This document shows positions 61,362 through 64,000 of a stretch of 64,000 nucleotides of DNA, piece by piece (position 1 is the stretch's first letter; every line of letters starts with the position of its first letter). The position numbers and the translations under genes are program-made. The notes beneath the pieces are model-generated. The model searched no databases. It was not told the origin of the DNA and worked only from the letters and a program-made list of their open reading frames with translations. Origin of the DNA: Anaeramoeba flamelloides (taxonomy: Eukaryota; Metamonada; Anaeramoebidae); NCBI GenBank assembly GCA_027625915.1, contig JANTQA010000029.1:434001-498000 (forward strand), read 5' to 3'.

Positions 61362-62045
61362 CAGCAATTTCAAACCTGGTGCGCCGATCTAACTTAACTT
61401 AAAATTTTCATTAAACTTTCATTGTACATAAAGATCTGTTAAAACTAAATTAAGGTTTTAACACCAAAACTCTAGAATACCTGAATGAAAAGCTTCGTAA
61501 ACAACTTTTCCGTTTGTTTTTTAAACTTTTTTGAAATTATTTAAAAAAGATTCCATTTTGTAAGGGATCTTGGATATTAAGGAAAATACAAGAAGATTTG
61601 AGTCCAAAATAACAATCGTCCTTTCCAATTGAAAGGAGTTTAAAGAAAGTTTAATGAAAATTTTAAGTTAAGTTAGATCACGCGCACCAGGTTTGAAATT
61701 GCTGTAATCTTCCAAAAATAAATTAATTTTTTAAAAAGAGATTGATTTTCACATATATTTTACAATCATAACACCAAAATAACGAAATAATATGATTTTA
61801 GAAACCCTTTGAATTCTTTAAATTCCCATAGAAAAACCTTAATTTTCAAACAATTATTTATTTTTGGTCTTTACAATCAATCACTAACTTGACCTTAAAA
61901 GTTAATCTAAAAAAAAAGAAATTAACATTTTTTGTCAAGTGTAAAATTAAATTTCATTTTGTGTATTTTTAGTGTTCCAAAGCATCTCTAAAAGATCATC
62001 GTGCAATGAAATAATATTGTTTTTGAAAATTATAATTGATAGGGA
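61135..62045. repeat. Outer inverted repeat surrounding the 61.36-kb MITE
   Basis: Left arm CATTACATAATGATCTTTTAGA, GCTTTGGAACA and AAATACACAAATTAA pairs with right arm TTTCATTTTGTGTATTTTTAGTGTTCCAAAGCA, TCTAAAAGATCAT and GCAATGAAATAATATTG. The pairing runs over roughly 70-80 bp. It lies about 225 bp outside the MITE on the left and 260 bp on the right, so the MITE appears inserted into the middle of an older palindromic element about 0.57 kb long without the insert. Confidence 0.6.
61362..61704. mobile_element. TA-flanked MITE with 60-bp near-perfect TIRs
   Basis: The ends CAGCAATTTCAAACCTGGTG and its complement continue inward through GATCTAACTTAACTTAAAAT to ATTAAACTTTC, about 60 bp with one small indel. 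TA sits at both outer borders. It is 343 bp, noncoding. Near-identity of the arms implies recent activity or strong pairing constraint. Confidence 0.88.
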
Positions 62046-62159
62046 CTTTATAACAAAGTAAAATTTTATATAAAAAACTTAAATTTAAGAAAAACCAAAA
62101 TCATTTTGCCAATTTTTACTATTTAAAAAACAAAAACAAATTTTAAGCTAATTGAACCA

Positions 62160-63605
62160 TGTTGGGAATTTATTCACAAATTCCAATTTGGTTTTCGGAA
62201 AAAATATGATACTTGAATTGATGTATTAAATTTCTTAAATACTTATAATAAAATTAAATCTAATAATGAAAATTGAAATGATAAAACTTATATTATAATG
62301 ATTGATATAGCAAAATGTTTTGACTCAATCAATTTTAAAATAATTAGAAAAACAATAAAAAAATTTATATTAAATAAAATTATTCAAAATTTTTTGTTAA
62401 AATATTATCAAGGAAAAGGACTTGGTATATTCCAAGGAGATCCATTGTCGCCTATTTTATTTGCTCTAATTTCTCATTTTCTTTTATTGAAAATCATACA
62501 ATTAACAAATCATTGTCAAATGTTTGCAGATGATTTAATCTTAATTATAAAAGGAAATAAAAATTATTTAAATATAAAATTAAATTCAATATATGAAATT
62601 ATTATTCAATTTGGGTTAAAACCTAATAAAGATAAAACAGTTGTATCAAAAGATTTAAAAAAATTAAATATTTAGGTATTTATTTAGATAAAATTTCGCA
62701 TATAGTTTATAATTTAAAAAAATCTAAAGAGACGTTTAATAGCTGTAAACAATTATTTAACAACAATTCTCTTAACAATAACTTAAAAATAAGATTATTT
62801 AAATCATTTATATTAAGTCAATTAACATATGGATCAGAAATTTTTAATTATGAAATAAAAACTTTAAATTACTTAAATTCTTGGATTAATTCATGTATTA
62901 CCGAAATATGTAAAATAAACAGAAACATGCCAATTCTAATTTATAAAACAGAATTTAAAATTGAAAATCTGGTAATTTCGGTTAATAAAAAAAAATTCAA
63001 ATTCAAAAAAAAATTAAAAAATTTATCTCTCCCTTATTTTTGAAAAATTAATAAAATTTAATCAAAGAATAAACAATAAAATCAATTGGAATTCAAAAGA
63101 TTTAATCGAATTGAAAGAAGAAATTTGCAAATATACATATAATGAATTATTGAATTCCAAGAGCTGGAAAGTGCAGAAATATTTCAAAATAATAAAATAC
63201 CAAAACTCTTTATTTAAAACCCAAAGATATTTAAGTTATCCTTCAAGCTAAACAATCCTAAAATTCAGAACATTTACTAACTGCTTAAATAGATACTATT
63301 ATGTAATAAATAAAAATTCAAACAAATATTGTCCTTTATGTTTAAAGTATGAACATAAGGAAACAATAGAAGATTTTAATCATTTTTTATGGGTATGTCC
63401 TTCTTATGAAAAAAATAGATTATTTTTTTTTAAAAAATTAAAAGAAATAAATCTTAATGAATTGATTTTAAACTGTAATAGTTTGAAATTATTTTCATTA
63501 ATTAATAATCGTGAAATCTATGATTTTACGCTTAAATTTCTGAAAGGGAATTTAAGTCTAAGGGCAACTAGAGTGTAATTTACACTTCTTCAACAATAAA
63601 AAAAA
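62160..63605 (+). mobile_element. LINE (non-LTR retrotransposon), 5'-truncated and broken
   Basis: Reverse transcriptase motifs are clear: QFGFRKKYDT, IDIAKCFDSI, GIFQGDPLSPILFAL and MFADDLILI (catalytic ADD), then KYLGIYLDK in a shifted frame. A C-terminal knuckle CPLC-x13-H-x4-C (YCPLC ... NHFLWVCPSY) follows. The coding end ...FLKGNLSLRATRV is followed by TTTACACTTCTTCAACAATAAAAAAAAAAC. In-frame TGAs at about 62214 and 62276, a frame change near 62660 and a further break near 63040 show that it is dead; TGA is a genuine stop here because the CDC123 gene uses it. No endonuclease domain is present, consistent with 5' truncation. Shorter copies of this family are at 5640, 14250-15112, 34532-34759 and as tails at 26800 and 38195. 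Confidence 0.9.
62298..62675 (+). pseudogene. Reverse transcriptase core of the LINE
   Basis: An uninterrupted stretch of 125 codons containing RT palm motifs A (DIAKCFDS), B (QGDPLSPILFAL) and C (FADD). The upstream fingers and downstream thumb lie in the same element but are interrupted. It is short of the roughly 250-300 residues of a full RT domain. Confidence 0.85.
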
Positions 63606-64000
63606 AACAAAAACAAATTTTGATTAACTCAATTTTTTTTTGAATGACCCAAATTTTATTCGCAATGTTAAGATTTAAAATTATGCTTTCTGATTTTTCA
63701 TTGTAAATTTTACTGCAAACTTTATTTTGTTAAAAAAAGCAATTGAATATCAAGATTAAGGATTAAAGGTCAAAATTTATCAATTTAAAATTCAAAGAAC
63801 TAACATAAGTAATCTTTAGTTTCAAGTAATATTTGAGGCACAAATATAAAAAATAATGATAATTCTTTATTTCTGTGAAGATTTAGTTTTATAATAACAA
63901 TTTGGAGATTTACAACATTCTTCTTTTGAACTACCTTGATGAAATTGAAATAACAGTAAAATATGTTAGATACTATATTTCTTAAAAGGGATTAATCCAA
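63606..64000. other. Right edge of the window
   Basis: AT-rich noncoding sequence after the LINE tail. No gene recognised. Confidence 0.4.

Noticed and set aside
62160-62300. TGA codons inside the LINE as sense codons (recoded genetic code)
   Set aside because: The CDC123 gene ends in TGA at its natural C-terminus, and no host gene here needs TGA as a sense codon. The LINE copy is simply broken.

Overview
This is a strongly AT-rich nuclear eukaryotic window. It has poly-T/A tracts, GT-AG introns, trinucleotide repeats encoding Asn and Asp runs, and standard stop codons (TAA, TAG and TGA all end genes). The double-BTB RCC1 protein, the Asn/Lys/Asp-rich protein style and a DnaJ with an organelle-type presequence suggest a free-living amoeboid protist. 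An Anaeramoeba-like metamonad is my best inference; a dictyostelid-like amoebozoan is the alternative. This is family-level recognition from memory, not a database result.

Eight host genes can be supported. From left to right they are: RCL1 (-, 2 exons; 18S rRNA processing); RPS29 (+, at least 3 exons; ribosomal protein uS14, last exon unresolved); an RCC1-repeat/double-BTB protein (-, with an apparent +1 frame break near its start); a CDC123/D123 ATP-grasp protein (+; eIF2 assembly); a type-A mitochondrial or hydrogenosomal DnaJ (+); a compact GIGYF-like protein (+, 2 exons) with an eIF4E-family binding motif and a GYF domain split by an intron; a very large neurobeachin-class BEACH protein (-, about 14-15 kb, with a 4-kb intron inside the BEACH domain); and the nucleoporin NUP155 (+, at least 4 exons). 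The splice sites I give for RCL1, RPS29 exons 1-2, the GYF gene, the BEACH gene and NUP155 keep the reading frame exactly and restore family motifs. Four of the genes bear on translation (RCL1, RPS29, CDC123, GIGYF-like), but they are not arranged as a unit.

Nearly everything else is a graveyard of small mobile elements. There is one long, 5'-truncated LINE with a recognisable reverse transcriptase and a CX2CX13HX4C knuckle at 62.2-63.6 kb, and several short copies of its 3' end. One of these has a clear 16-bp target duplication and lies inside another element inside the BEACH intron. Many non-autonomous elements with terminal inverted repeats are visible: TA-flanked mariner-like elements at 15.47, 54.65 and 61.36 kb; a 1.6-kb element with subterminal TCGCGA palindromes at 8.36 kb; a CCCTTAGCACCCC-ended family at 6.1-11.1 kb; a TATA-targeting family at 34.5-35.3 kb; and foldback elements at 14.4 and 48.0 kb. 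A large dispersed noncoding repeat of about 2.8 kb, whose 3' end carries the LINE tail, occupies much of 19-52 kb.

I saw no tRNA, rRNA, CRISPR array, retrovirus-like or capsid-bearing element. The most unusual signals are the nested insertions, the TCGCGA-studded element whose CpG sites decay in older copies, the 2.8-kb noncoding family sharing a LINE tail, and the minimal GIGYF-like protein.
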